From a virus, in IMG/VR virus record IMGVR_UViG_3300009703_004110, positions 268,271 to 332,270 of that record: a stretch of DNA of 64,000 nt; one strand, given 5' to 3'. A model generated the notes under the pieces. The model was not told where the DNA came from. It made no database searches and was given only the letters and a program-made list of their open reading frames with translations. Shown in pieces: positions 49,770 through 58,549 of the stretch. Positions within the stretch are counted from its first letter, which is position 1; every line of letters begins with the position of its first letter. The translations under genes and the position numbers were made by a program.

Positions 49770-49845
49770 TGGTGAGGCTGGTGAGATTCGAACTCACACT
49801 GGATGGCTTCTAAGACCATTTTCTCTACCGTTGGAATACAGCCCC
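49770..49845 (-). tRNA. tRNA with TAG anticodon (Leu), class I shape
   Basis: Acceptor GGGGCTG/CAGCCTC, anticodon stem ATGGT/GCCAT with loop CTTAGAA (TAG, reads CUA), T-arm GTGAG/CTCAC, A73, CCA. Short variable loop (5 nt), again unlike normal tRNA-Leu. Confidence 0.9.
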
Positions 49846-49921
49846 AAATGTTGAATAGATGTAGTTACCTATTCAAACATTACTACTGAACTTTTCTTTT
49901 TAACTCAAGTTTTAATTTAAC

Positions 49922-50125
49922 TTACTGAGTTGCTAAGAAGGCTTCGCGTGCTCCGTGTCTTTCTCCTGTCTTTTCATCAACAGATATTTGGCGCCTTGCT
50001 TCAATGTATCTTTCACGCATTTCTTTAACTAGAGGGTTGTCGATTCCGTGCCTTTCATACAGATCTTTAAACATTTTTGCTAGCACTAAACTCTTTTGAT
50101 GATAGAAGGTGTCTTTGTTTTCCAT
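49922..50125 (-). CDS. Small helical hypothetical protein
   Basis: 67 residues (MENKDTFYHQKSLVLAKMF...), charged and helical. No known family. Confidence 0.6.
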   Translation of the reverse strand: MENKDTFYHQKSLVLAKMFKDLYERHGIDNPLVKEMRERYIEARRQISVDEKTGERHGAREAFLATQ

Positions 50126-50179
50126 TTATCTTCCTCTCTTACGCTCATCTTATTTGCCACCCTACCACCCTTTTGTTGT

Positions 50180-51154
50180 TTAGCCTTTCCAACCTGGAGG
50201 TGCTTTTGACGCCACCTTGTTTCCAGGGAATGGATTAGGCTTATTGACAGGCTTAGAGATAACGCCCCACTTTACCAGTTTAGCTCGTGTTGCATATCTA
50301 AAGCTTGTCAAACGATTTGGCTCAGAAGATTCTCTGGTGAATGATACCGAAGTAACTTTCATTGAGGTTTCCTTGCCATAGCCTGTTCCTATGTTTGTTT
50401 CGGGAGTAGCTTCAGAAGAAACATGATTAACATTTACAGTGCCTTTAGTTATTCTTCGACTAGAACTTCTGGTCGTAGTAGATGAGCTAAAGGTTCCGCC
50501 CATTGACTGCGATCCTGATCCGTAAACTATGTTTCCGCCAAGATTGTCATAAAAATTGTCCATAGGCCAAGAAGCATCCTTCAGCCAGTACTTGTAATCC
50601 TGTTTCTCGTTAAAGACCGCTACTCCAATTACGCCAACATTATCGGTGCCCTTACCCATCTTTGCTGAGTAGGACTCACCAGTCTTTGTAAACTCAAATG
50701 AAGCAACATCATCACTTGTTCTGCGCCATCCCTTAATATCTATTATACCGTATCCGCCGAGAATATACCCGCGCTTTTCGAAGGAGGCTTCCTCTCCGTC
50801 CATCACCGAAAGCCCGTCAACCGAGACTACAATTTCTTTTCTTTGATAGTCATTATTACGAACTCGGATTATATACTCTCCACTCTCTGGTGCCTCAAAG
50901 TACACCATTCCATCATGTGCGTGCTTGGTCATATTGCTACCAGCACTGATAATTTCTACTTCAACCATTTTCTTCTCCGTATTGATCTCTGGCTTTATTT
51001 GGTAGCCTAAAGATATCATATGATTTTTGATAACGGTATCCATAACACGAGATGTTTTTTCTTCGGTATAATACTTTTTAAGGGCCTCTACTGCCTCCAT
51101 CGCCGGTGGCGTTAATGTCACAGTTAGAAGTTTATTTTTTCTTTCACTTGCCAC
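50180..51154 (-). CDS. Hypothetical protein with ribbon-helix-helix-like start
   Basis: About 324 residues from GTG 51154 (GGAGGGAG six bases upstream). The start (LLTVTLTPPAMEAVEALKKY) resembles a ribbon-helix-helix DNA-binding arm. The centre (NDYQRKEIVVSVDGLSVMDG, GYGIIDIKGWRRTSDDVASF) is a domain seen in other phage and bacterial proteins of unknown role. Ser/Gly-rich C-terminal third. A palindromic site lies just upstream, so it may regulate itself. Confidence 0.7.
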   Translation of the reverse strand: MASERKNKLLTVTLTPPAMEAVEALKKYYTEEKTSRVMDTVIKNHMISLGYQIKPEINTEKKMVEVEIISAGSNMTKHAHDGMVYFEAPESGEYIIRVRNNDYQRKEIVVSVDGLSVMDGEEASFEKRGYILGGYGIIDIKGWRRTSDDVASFEFTKTGESYSAKMGKGTDNVGVIGVAVFNEKQDYKYWLKDASWPMDNFYDNLGGNIVYGSGSQSMGGTFSSSTTTRSSSRRITKGTVNVNHVSSEATPETNIGTGYGKETSMKVTSVSFTRESSEPNRLTSFRYATRAKLVKWGVISKPVNKPNPFPGNKVASKAPPGWKG

Positions 51155-51170
51155 AGGCGCTCCCTCCATT

Positions 51171-51217
51171 GAGTATAACACAGTTATCTATATCAATGTT
51201 ATACTCAAAAGTATAAC
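51171..51217. promoter_or_regulatory. Operator-like triple repeat of GTATAAC
   Basis: GAGTATAAC (51171-51179) and GTTATACTC (51198-51206) are perfect inverted repeats, followed by a third GTATAACC (51211-51218). They sit between the 51154 start and the 51229 gene. Evenly spaced repeats of this kind bind ribbon-helix-helix dimers. Confidence 0.6.
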
Positions 51218-51228
51218 CATGATCAAAA

Positions 51229-51432
51229 CTAATCTGAAATTATTTTAAATCTATCACCATCGCTAGGGAGCATGGCCAAAGCGGAACCGTTATCCCACTT
51301 GACATAAACCTGCATACCCATATCAAAAGGCATCATTGCATGACCTGTAATTATTCCGGTATCACCTGGCTTTAAATTTGTATAAGGATCTTTAGTGTAA
51401 ACCAACTTGATACGAGTACCTTCTTTATACAT
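51229..51432 (-). CDS. DUF4314-like SH3-fold protein
   Basis: 67 residues: RIKLVYTKDPYTNLKPGDTG, then a strand with YVKWDNGSALAMLPSDGDRF. This is the usual layout of DUF4314 proteins (PGDTG and WDNG). Found in many phages; function unknown. It meets the EF-G stop. Confidence 0.85.
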   Translation of the reverse strand: MYKEGTRIKLVYTKDPYTNLKPGDTGIITGHAMMPFDMGMQVYVKWDNGSALAMLPSDGDRFKIISD

Positions 51433-53501
51433 CAGCCTCTCCTGTTTGCTATAATATCTTCTGCAACGCTACGCGGAACCTCTGCGTAATGAGATAGCTC
51501 CATAGTATGAGTACCACGGCCGCTAGTCTTAGAACGAAGCTCTGTGGTGTAACTAAAGGTTTCTGCTAGCGGGACCATAGCTGTAATGATTGATGTTCCA
51601 CCCTTATCCTCCATGCCCTGGATTTCTCCACGACGAGCATTAAGGGTTCCAATTACTGTACCAAGATAATCCTTTGGAACAATAACTTCAATCGCCATAA
51701 TCGGCTCAAGAAGAACAGGCTTGGCGTTTCGCATGGCCTCCTTAAAAGCCATAGCTCCGGCTTGAGAATACGTTCGCTCATTAGCATCAACACTATGAGT
51801 TGAGCCATCAATTAGCCTGACCAAAACATCAACTACTGGATAATCAGCAAGGACTCCAGAAGTAAATGCCTCTTCGATTCCCCTAAAGACTGGCTGGATA
51901 TATTCCTTGGGAATGGCACCACCAACAACTTTATTAATAAGCTCATGACCGCTACCTGCTTCACGAGGTTCAATCTCGATCACAGCATGACCATAAGAGC
52001 CCTTTCCACCGGTATGCCTCCAGAGCTTCTTATCAGCACTAGCAGCCGCACGAATAGTCTCTCGATAAGAAACCTGTGGGCGTCCAACACTAATCCCGAC
52101 ACCAAAATCGTCACGAAGTCGGGTAGTTAAAACTTCAAGGTGAAGCTCTCCCATGCCAGCCATAATAGTCTGTCCGGTCTCTCGATCAGTCCAAACTTTA
52201 AATGTTGGATCTTCATTGGTAAGCTTGGACAAAGCAAGTCCGAGCTTATCTTGATCAGAGTTCTTATTTGGTTCAACAGAAACTTGAATCACTGGCTCAG
52301 GAAAAGACATAGACTCAAGTAGAATTGGATTACCACGAAGAGATAAGGTGTCTCCTGTAGTAGCGTCCTTAAGACCTACAAGAGCGACAATATCTCCAGA
52401 ACGCATTTCAGTTCTATCTGCTCGTTCCTTTGCGTGCATTTCAAGAATACGAGAGATTCGCACCTTGCGACCCTTGGTGGCATTATAAGCATTACTGCCG
52501 GATGCCATAACTCCAGAGTAAACTCTCGCATAAGCAAGGGAACCAAAGAACTTATCCGTTACAATCTTAAAGACAAGTGCACTAAATGCCTCATCATCAT
52601 TCAGCTGCAAAACGATCTCTTCTTCTGAATCATCAATAGCTTTAATTTCGCCAATATCAGCAGGAGAAGGAAGGTATCGTACAATTGCATCAAGCAAAGG
52701 CTGAACGCCCTTATTCTTATATGCAGAGCCACATAGTACAAGTGTCGCTTCATTACTCAGAGTAATTTCACGAAGTCCTGCAACAAGATTCTCAACTGAA
52801 ATACTATCTGTTTCTGACCACTCCTTAAAGTAATCATCATTAAGCATAGCAACCGCTTCAAGAATCTCACAGTGCATATCATATGCGTCATCGTACATAT
52901 CAGAAGGAATATCCGAGTCGACCATTTCTAGCCCCATCTTGTCCTTCCAAGTAATTGCCTTCATTTCCACTAGATCAATTACTCCCTTGAAATCAGGGCC
53001 AGAACTAATCGGTAACTGTAGCGGTAAGACTGTAGCTCCAAGGCGTTCAATCATTGAGTCTACTGCACTTTGGAAGTCTGCACCAATCGCGTCCATCTTG
53101 TTGATGAAAGCAATTCGTGGAACGCCATAACGCTCTGCCTGACGCCATACGGTCTCTGACTGAGACTCGACACCACCCTTCGCACAAAAGACTGCCACAG
53201 AGCCATCTAGGACCCTTAGGGAGCGTTCTACTTCCACAGAGAAGTCAATGTGTCCCGGAGTATCAATGATGTTGATAGTGTGACTATCCCATTCGACAGT
53301 TGTAGCGGCAGAACTAATGGTAATGCCACGAGCCTGTTCCTGCTTTCCATCATCCATTGTAGTGTTACCATCATGGACCTCACCCATCATATGGTTCTTC
53401 CCGGTATAGAAAAGAATCCTTTCTGTGGTTGTAGTCTTGCCCGCATCAATGTGGGCCATGATCCCAATATTACGGGTGTGACTAATTCGTTCGGTACTCA
53501 T
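51432..53501 (-). CDS. fusA: Elongation factor G
   Basis: GTPase that moves mRNA and tRNAs through the ribosome. 689 residues, close to bacterial EF-G (about 700). [15 protein letters not shown] (G1), [25 protein letters not shown] and GSAYKNKG are present, then domains II-V with [17 protein letters not shown]. Complete. The start is coupled by ATGA to the preceding family gene. A phage-borne EF-G together with EF-Tu is very rare. Confidence 0.97.
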   Translation of the reverse strand: MSTERISHTRNIGIMAHIDAGKTTTTERILFYTGKNHMMGEVHDGNTTMDDGKQEQARGITISSAATTVEWDSHTINIIDTPGHIDFSVEVERSLRVLDGSVAVFCAKGGVESQSETVWRQAERYGVPRIAFINKMDAIGADFQSAVDSMIERLGATVLPLQLPISSGPDFKGVIDLVEMKAITWKDKMGLEMVDSDIPSDMYDDAYDMHCEILEAVAMLNDDYFKEWSETDSISVENLVAGLREITLSNEATLVLCGSAYKNKGVQPLLDAIVRYLPSPADIGEIKAIDDSEEEIVLQLNDDEAFSALVFKIVTDKFFGSLAYARVYSGVMASGSNAYNATKGRKVRISRILEMHAKERADRTEMRSGDIVALVGLKDATTGDTLSLRGNPILLESMSFPEPVIQVSVEPNKNSDQDKLGLALSKLTNEDPTFKVWTDRETGQTIMAGMGELHLEVLTTRLRDDFGVGISVGRPQVSYRETIRAAASADKKLWRHTGGKGSYGHAVIEIEPREAGSGHELINKVVGGAIPKEYIQPVFRGIEEAFTSGVLADYPVVDVLVRLIDGSTHSVDANERTYSQAGAMAFKEAMRNAKPVLLEPIMAIEVIVPKDYLGTVIGTLNARRGEIQGMEDKGGTSIITAMVPLAETFSYTTELRSKTSGRGTHTMELSHYAEVPRSVAEDIIANRRG

Positions 53502-53808
53502 GATTTATTCTCCGTAAACTTATCCATATTGTGGATAATTAAAATCTGCAAGCTCTTCGGCATTTCATCTAGACATTCTTCAATTTTTTTGCATGAAATA
53601 TAGTTCTATTTGGAAAGTCTGCCTCATAGAGTGAAAATAAAAGACCTTTTGCCTTTCCTCTGAAGCGCAATAAATATAAGTTATCTATAGAGTGATCAAA
53701 CCACCATCCTTCTTGATCAATAAATGGAAATCCATGTGTGTCAAAAAATACAGATATAAGTTTACTAGTTTCATGTGACTCATGTAGTAACTTCCATTTA
53801 CTTATCAT
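53498..53808 (-). CDS. FNLDLF-family protein, -1 frameshift candidate
   Basis: ATG 53808 leads to ...[11 protein letters not shown] at a run of seven A (53584-53590). In frame zero it stops soon after at TAG. In the -1 frame it continues [20 protein letters not shown] and DKFTENKS, a perfect family C-terminus, and its TGA overlaps the EF-G ATG. A AAA AAA is a classical -1 slip site; a one-base sequence error is the alternative. Confidence 0.65.
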
Positions 53809-53903
53809 AAGAACCTCAAGCTATTTTGGACTGACCACTAATTAAAGTAATCAGCCCATACATATTACAATAAAACTACGAACCGCCTTCCAAAAAAGTA
53901 TTT

Positions 53904-55085
53904 CTACTTATACGTCAGAGCATAAATGCTCTTTACAACTTCTTCAATCTTATCCATATCAGGTTCCTTTGGAACTACTGATTTTCCACTTCTCTCAATC
54001 TCATGAAGTTCATTCTTCTCGCGCTCGGCCCATTCAATTAACTTAGAATAAGACCAGTCGCCATTCCGAATTTCCTTCAACTCTTCTCTATCAGGTCTAT
54101 AAACCTGAACCACGCCTTGGGTCAGAACCTCTTTCCCCATACGGAGCAATCGAACCAAGTGCATGGCATGTTTGCAATCATAACCATACCTTGCTTCAAG
54201 TTCTGCCCGAGCAGGGTTTCGATTCTTCTTCCAGGACTGAAACGACTTCCATCGCTTCTTAGCAGCATCATACTGCTTTTCCTTTCTAAGTTCTGTCATG
54301 AAGTCATCACTAAAACCTAACCTAGAACCCATTGTATAGATTGCGGTGTCTCTAACTTCTATCCACTCGTCGGCGTCGATATCGTAGATGATACTAGCAT
54401 CTTCTGCTAGAAGCAAAAGCATGTTCGCTACGCCTTCCCAAAATGCCTCTTGATATTGATTGTCCGCATCTAATAGCCAGGGCGCAAGCTCCTGAATGTT
54501 TAGCTCAGCATAACGTAAAGCTGCGCCCATCTGATCGTGATGAATTCTCTTTGCAGGTGGCAGCCCAAAGTCTGCTCTGTCTGGTGGCGCTACCGGAGGG
54601 TTATCTAACCATCCCTTATGGGTTCGAATTCTTTTCAACTGAGACATGGCATAGCCACCGAACTTATATGCTGCACGACCAGATAGAAACAAGTCACGAC
54701 TATCTCGCAATAGTCCGCCAGCTTCTGTCATGTGGACGATGTGACGCTCATCAACATACAGTCCTTCAATGATATTAGGGTTGCAAGACGATGCCAGATT
54801 TACAAACTTATTAAAGCCGTAGATAACGCCCTCTTCATCTGCCTCTGGTAGTCCTGCTACCTCACTAACTCTTCCGCTCTTCTCTTCGCTCTTCCACATT
54901 ACTTGTTCGAATTTACGAAATGGAGATAGAATCTCAATCATAGGTGTAACTAAAACACCTTTAAAATCGGTATCAGAAGTAGGAGTATCAGTACCGTAAG
55001 ACTTAGAACCAGCTAATGTCAACAAGATAGTTGCATCTCTGATATCAAATCTTTGATTCTGAAATTCTGGCCAATTAAAATCCAT
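53904..55085 (-). CDS. Nucleotidyltransferase, YcgL/RNA-repair type
   Basis: 393 residues. LTLAGSKSYGTDTPTSDTDF holds the GS and DxD metal site of the polymerase-beta superfamily. The layout matches COG3541-type nucleotidyltransferases found in RNA repair clusters. Next to RNA ligase and kinase genes. Likely modifies or repairs RNA ends; substrate unknown. No gene in 53809-53903. Confidence 0.85.
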   Translation of the reverse strand: MDFNWPEFQNQRFDIRDATILLTLAGSKSYGTDTPTSDTDFKGVLVTPMIEILSPFRKFEQVMWKSEEKSGRVSEVAGLPEADEEGVIYGFNKFVNLASSCNPNIIEGLYVDERHIVHMTEAGGLLRDSRDLFLSGRAAYKFGGYAMSQLKRIRTHKGWLDNPPVAPPDRADFGLPPAKRIHHDQMGAALRYAELNIQELAPWLLDADNQYQEAFWEGVANMLLLLAEDASIIYDIDADEWIEVRDTAIYTMGSRLGFSDDFMTELRKEKQYDAAKKRWKSFQSWKKNRNPARAELEARYGYDCKHAMHLVRLLRMGKEVLTQGVVQVYRPDREELKEIRNGDWSYSKLIEWAEREKNELHEIERSGKSVVPKEPDMDKIEEVVKSIYALTYK

Positions 55086-55401
55086 CTATAACTCGCGCCT
55101 CAAAAGTCGTAAAAACCGCGTACCCACGCGCGTCTATACAAATTAAAAATTGATACATTGGAAATCTTTTGGAATCCGGAAACCAGCTTTTAATTACCTT
55201 ATAGATTCCAATATCTCTATTATCAGTAAGTTCAGTTGGCGTAATACACCCTATCTGAAAACCAAGGGTTTGTAGATCAACAATATCAGGAACCCCCTTC
55301 TCAGATGGCTCGCACAATACGGTCATTCCTGGCATATATTCGTTTGCCCACACCCATGTCATACTCTGTTGTATACGTATTCCCGGCCTAAACCTTGTCA
55401 T
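55075..55401 (-). CDS. Hypothetical protein
   Basis: 108 residues (MTRFRPGIRIQQSMTWVWAN...), overlapping both neighbours by a few bases. Mixed strands. No known family. Confidence 0.6.
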   Translation of the reverse strand: MTRFRPGIRIQQSMTWVWANEYMPGMTVLCEPSEKGVPDIVDLQTLGFQIGCITPTELTDNRDIGIYKVIKSWFPDSKRFPMYQFLICIDARGYAVFTTFEARVIDGF

Positions 55402-56087
55402 TTCTTGTTAGGCCAACACTCAACACAGTGGCCGCCAAGATAAGTTATGGGCCACTTACTGCGATCCATTCCATCATTATGCATAGCACGCTCACCATAT
55501 AGCCGATTACATTCGGCGCATACACCATGAGTACGCAATTTGATCTTTAGGCCGTCATCTTGAACATAGAATAGTTCATCACCAGAGATAGAACATACCT
55601 GGATTTCACCATCAGTGTCTCGTCGAGCATCCTTTAGCCCTTCGATATTCCATTCCTTAGATCCATGAAGCATGTGACGAATCTTTGCACGAGGCTCAGT
55701 AGATACAGTTTTGGTTGCAATCACTTCAGGCTCCACGGCTGTAATTTCTTCTGCTTCTTCATGCTTATTTTCAATTTCAGAACGAGCATCATCTAACTCG
55801 GTCCATTCGCCACTTGGCGTTCCCTTAATACCAATGAGATCATGCACCCACAGTTGGTCTGCATACTCTACCACATGATGCTCAGGAAGACTCGGCTCCA
55901 ATGCTAAGATTTTAATCTTACCATTATCAAACCTAGTCATTACTTCATCATGCGGAAGAGTCCCCTTGTAAACAGCCTCAACAATAAGACGTTCCTTATT
56001 GTGAAGCTCTTGTAGCGGAGGAGTTAGGAAGAGAGTCATTAAAAACTCTTGACCAATATCATAATCAACCGTGGGCACACTACTCAT
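55398..56087 (-). CDS. Hypothetical protein with C-terminal zinc finger
   Basis: About 229 residues from ATG 56087 (GGGAG upstream, overlapping the RNA ligase stop). A middle acidic stretch is followed by a C-terminal CAECNRLYG...GGHCVECW, a four-cysteine site. Between RNA ligase and nucleotidyltransferase, so perhaps an RNA-binding partner. This is only inferred. Confidence 0.65.
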   Translation of the reverse strand: MSSVPTVDYDIGQEFLMTLFLTPPLQELHNKERLIVEAVYKGTLPHDEVMTRFDNGKIKILALEPSLPEHHVVEYADQLWVHDLIGIKGTPSGEWTELDDARSEIENKHEEAEEITAVEPEVIATKTVSTEPRAKIRHMLHGSKEWNIEGLKDARRDTDGEIQVCSISGDELFYVQDDGLKIKLRTHGVCAECNRLYGERAMHNDGMDRSKWPITYLGGHCVECWPNKK

Positions 56088-57270
56088 TGGGAACTCCCTT
56101 GTCATCACCGTCAATATAATCAAAGGACTGAAGCCTTGCAGCCTCAATACCATTCACAGGAATCTTCAGCACTCGGGCTGCAATAAGATCCTTAATAGAA
56201 TCTAAGCCACCATCGAGATACTTAAAGCCAACAGACATGAGCTTCCTGTTAGAGCCGGATAGCTCCTTCAACACACGAGCCTGACCCTTACGAGTCGGTA
56301 GCTCAGCGACCTGACGCTCTTCCATCTCTTCAAGAAACTTAGTTACTTCGCTAACTACATCCTGCTTATCTTCCAAGAACTGTGTCATGAAAGGTTCGGC
56401 AAAGCTTGCAGACTCCCAATCCAAACCTCTTGCAAAGAAGAAGTCTCGCAACTCTCCGACTGAATTCAAGTCAGCAAACCATGCGATCTTACGAACGCGG
56501 TCTTCCGATAGATGAAACTTTAGTCGATGAATACGCAGGTATTCGTCTGCCTTGATCTTAATTAGCATAGCACCGTTACCACACCATGCTACAATACCTT
56601 CACTACCAATCCACGGAGCAATCTCGGCACGAAGCGCATTGATATCCATAGGTAGATCGTGGAATTGAACAGGGCGAGTCCCCGTAGTTTCTGCGACCTT
56701 TTCAATCAGGTGAGCAAAGCCAAAGAACTTCGGCAAAGTCTCATCATGATAAAGGTTCATATAACCAAGGAAAGTTAGCGCAGGTTCCCTGTACTCAAGG
56801 ACGATACGGTTGTTCGGAGAAGTATACTCAAAGAGCAGAGACTTGTCTCGGAACAAAGAAGCGTCTAGCAATGCCGGATACTTTTCGCGTACCAATTCCA
56901 TGACCGGGAAGCCAAAGCCATCAGCCAAAACATGCGAACCACGGGTACGAAAGTTAACGTGACCATCAATAACAGAACGAATGATCAGAGAGCCGTCCAT
57001 CTTTTCGGCAAAGCGTACTTCACCATTGTCAAGATAACCTTCAAACATCTTATCATGCTCTGGATTCTCGAAGAGATTGAAGAATTTTGGTAAAGATGCG
57101 CTTACGATATTTCCATTGGTATCAAGAAGTAAACTTCTTAAGTGTAACTCATCTAACGCCCACTTATGTTTAGATTTCTTCGGTACAATAAGAAAATAAA
57201 CTTTTCCATTCCAACTTCTCTCTGAAATCTTAAAGTCTTTTCTATTAATTTCTTCAATATTAATGTGCAT
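56080..57270 (-). CDS. RNA ligase, T4 Rnl1-like
   Basis: 396 residues. FAEKMDGSLI (nucleotidyl-Lys), FRTRGSH, LLFEYTSPNNRIV, EGIVAW and LIKIKADEYL are the ligase motifs in order. T4 Rnl1 (374 residues) reseals tRNA cut by host anticodon nucleases such as PrrC. With the kinase at 59.8 kb it could repair cut tRNAs. Confidence 0.92.
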   Translation of the reverse strand: MHINIEEINRKDFKISERSWNGKVYFLIVPKKSKHKWALDELHLRSLLLDTNGNIVSASLPKFFNLFENPEHDKMFEGYLDNGEVRFAEKMDGSLIIRSVIDGHVNFRTRGSHVLADGFGFPVMELVREKYPALLDASLFRDKSLLFEYTSPNNRIVLEYREPALTFLGYMNLYHDETLPKFFGFAHLIEKVAETTGTRPVQFHDLPMDINALRAEIAPWIGSEGIVAWCGNGAMLIKIKADEYLRIHRLKFHLSEDRVRKIAWFADLNSVGELRDFFFARGLDWESASFAEPFMTQFLEDKQDVVSEVTKFLEEMEERQVAELPTRKGQARVLKELSGSNRKLMSVGFKYLDGGLDSIKDLIAARVLKIPVNGIEAARLQSFDYIDGDDKGVPNE

Positions 57271-57290
57271 AGTAAATCCAGGAGGATTAA

Positions 57291-58082
57291 ATGAGGAGAG
57301 ACAACCGTAAATATACCGTAAATGATAATTTTCTTAAGGAGGTTGGCCCAGAGCAGGCTTATTTTATTGGCCTTATGGCCGCAGACGGCTCTATTGCCAA
57401 ATCACCAAAGGCAAAGCAAAATAAATTTAGATATTTAAAATTGAGCCAGTCTGGTTATAATGGTTTAAAAACTATAAAGTATATAACTAATTTATTAGAG
57501 TCAGATTGCAAAATCTATTCTGATCCAAAAATTAGTTCACACTCATTTCAAATAACTTCAATCTCAATTGTATCTGAGTTAATTAAAATTGGTGTAACTC
57601 CAAATAAAACACTAACACTTGGTTGGCCAAAAATAAGTCCATTGCTTTCAAATCATTTTATGAGAGGGTATATAGATGGTGATGGTTCAGTTGGAATTTA
57701 TAAACGCGGTGGTGGCACTTACCTTTCGCTTAGCTATGTTGGAACAGAAGAGTTTGTTAAATCCTCGATCCTATTTCTTCCTGTAAATAAGTATCACCTT
57801 AGAAAAGTTAAACGATGCAAAAATCTATATCAGATATATTTTAACGGACAAGCCGCAGAGATAATGTGCAAATGGCTATGGATTGATTCAAAATATAAAA
57901 GCTATAAGTATGATATATATAATAATTGGATGACCAATTATCATCCACCATATAGAAAATATACTAAGCTTAAACATCAAGCAAAAAAACTTTTTGATAG
58001 CGGTATGACACCTGTTAAAATTTCGAAAGAAATTAACATAGCTTTTCAAACTGTATATAAGTGGCGAAAAGAATGGATCTAG
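57291..58082 (+). CDS. LAGLIDADG homing endonuclease with C-terminal HTH
   Basis: 263 residues on the plus strand (AGGAGG upstream). Two LAGLIDADG helices, FIGLMAADGSI near 28 and FMRGYIDGDGSV near 123, make a monomeric endonuclease. The last 40 residues (KKLFDSGMTPVKISKEINIA) are helix-turn-helix. It faces the opposite way from the RNA ligase gene and was probably inserted. Confidence 0.93.
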   Translation: MRRDNRKYTVNDNFLKEVGPEQAYFIGLMAADGSIAKSPKAKQNKFRYLKLSQSGYNGLKTIKYITNLLESDCKIYSDPKISSHSFQITSISIVSELIKIGVTPNKTLTLGWPKISPLLSNHFMRGYIDGDGSVGIYKRGGGTYLSLSYVGTEEFVKSSILFLPVNKYHLRKVKRCKNLYQIYFNGQAAEIMCKWLWIDSKYKSYKYDIYNNWMTNYHPPYRKYTKLKHQAKKLFDSGMTPVKISKEINIAFQTVYKWRKEWI

Positions 58083-58092
58083 CCTTTATATA

Positions 58093-58287
58093 TTAAAAGC
58101 CTTTTCGCAAACTACTTAAATCACTAAGAGTTGCTATCTTAATATTAGCAATTAAAACAGAATATGAATCTTGCATATTTTGCTCTCCCTCAATATAAAT
58201 TATACAACGGTCTAAAGTTTGAGAGTGATATCCAAAGTCATAAATCGCATTTTTATAGACTACCTTCTGCCCACGCTTAAGTCGCAT
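58093..58287 (-). CDS. Small hypothetical protein
   Basis: 64 residues, SH3-like start (LKRGQKVVYKNAIYDFGY). Overlaps the end of the membrane protein gene. Function unknown. Confidence 0.6.
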   Translation of the reverse strand: MRLKRGQKVVYKNAIYDFGYHSQTLDRCIIYIEGEQNMQDSYSVLIANIKIATLSDLSSLRKGF

Positions 58288-58549
58288 TATCTTGCTCCAA
58301 TTTATCTTTTTTTTGTTTGGGCTTAGTCTCTTTCTCTGAGCTTACCCAAACCTTGTATCCAATTACAAATGTAGCTACTGAGATTATAACACAGTAAATG
58401 AGGGACATTTTCCCGACAAAGTAGGCTAAGGCAAAAATCCAAAATGGCATTACATATGGTGAGCTTATTAGCTTCATCAATTGAACGATGCCATAAGCGA
58501 ATCGCTCTACTATAGGGTGCCGATACCATTCATCGTGAAAATTACTCAT
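58277..58549 (-). CDS. Small membrane protein
   Basis: About 90 residues from ATG 58549, which overlaps the AAA+ stop as ATGA. Two hydrophobic segments (PFWIFALAYFVG and LIYCVIISVATFVIGY) and a charged tail (SSEKETKPKQKKDKLEQ). Coupled to the AAA+ gene. Function unknown. Confidence 0.75.
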   Translation of the reverse strand: MSNFHDEWYRHPIVERFAYGIVQLMKLISSPYVMPFWIFALAYFVGKMSLIYCVIISVATFVIGYKVWVSSEKETKPKQKKDKLEQDNAT

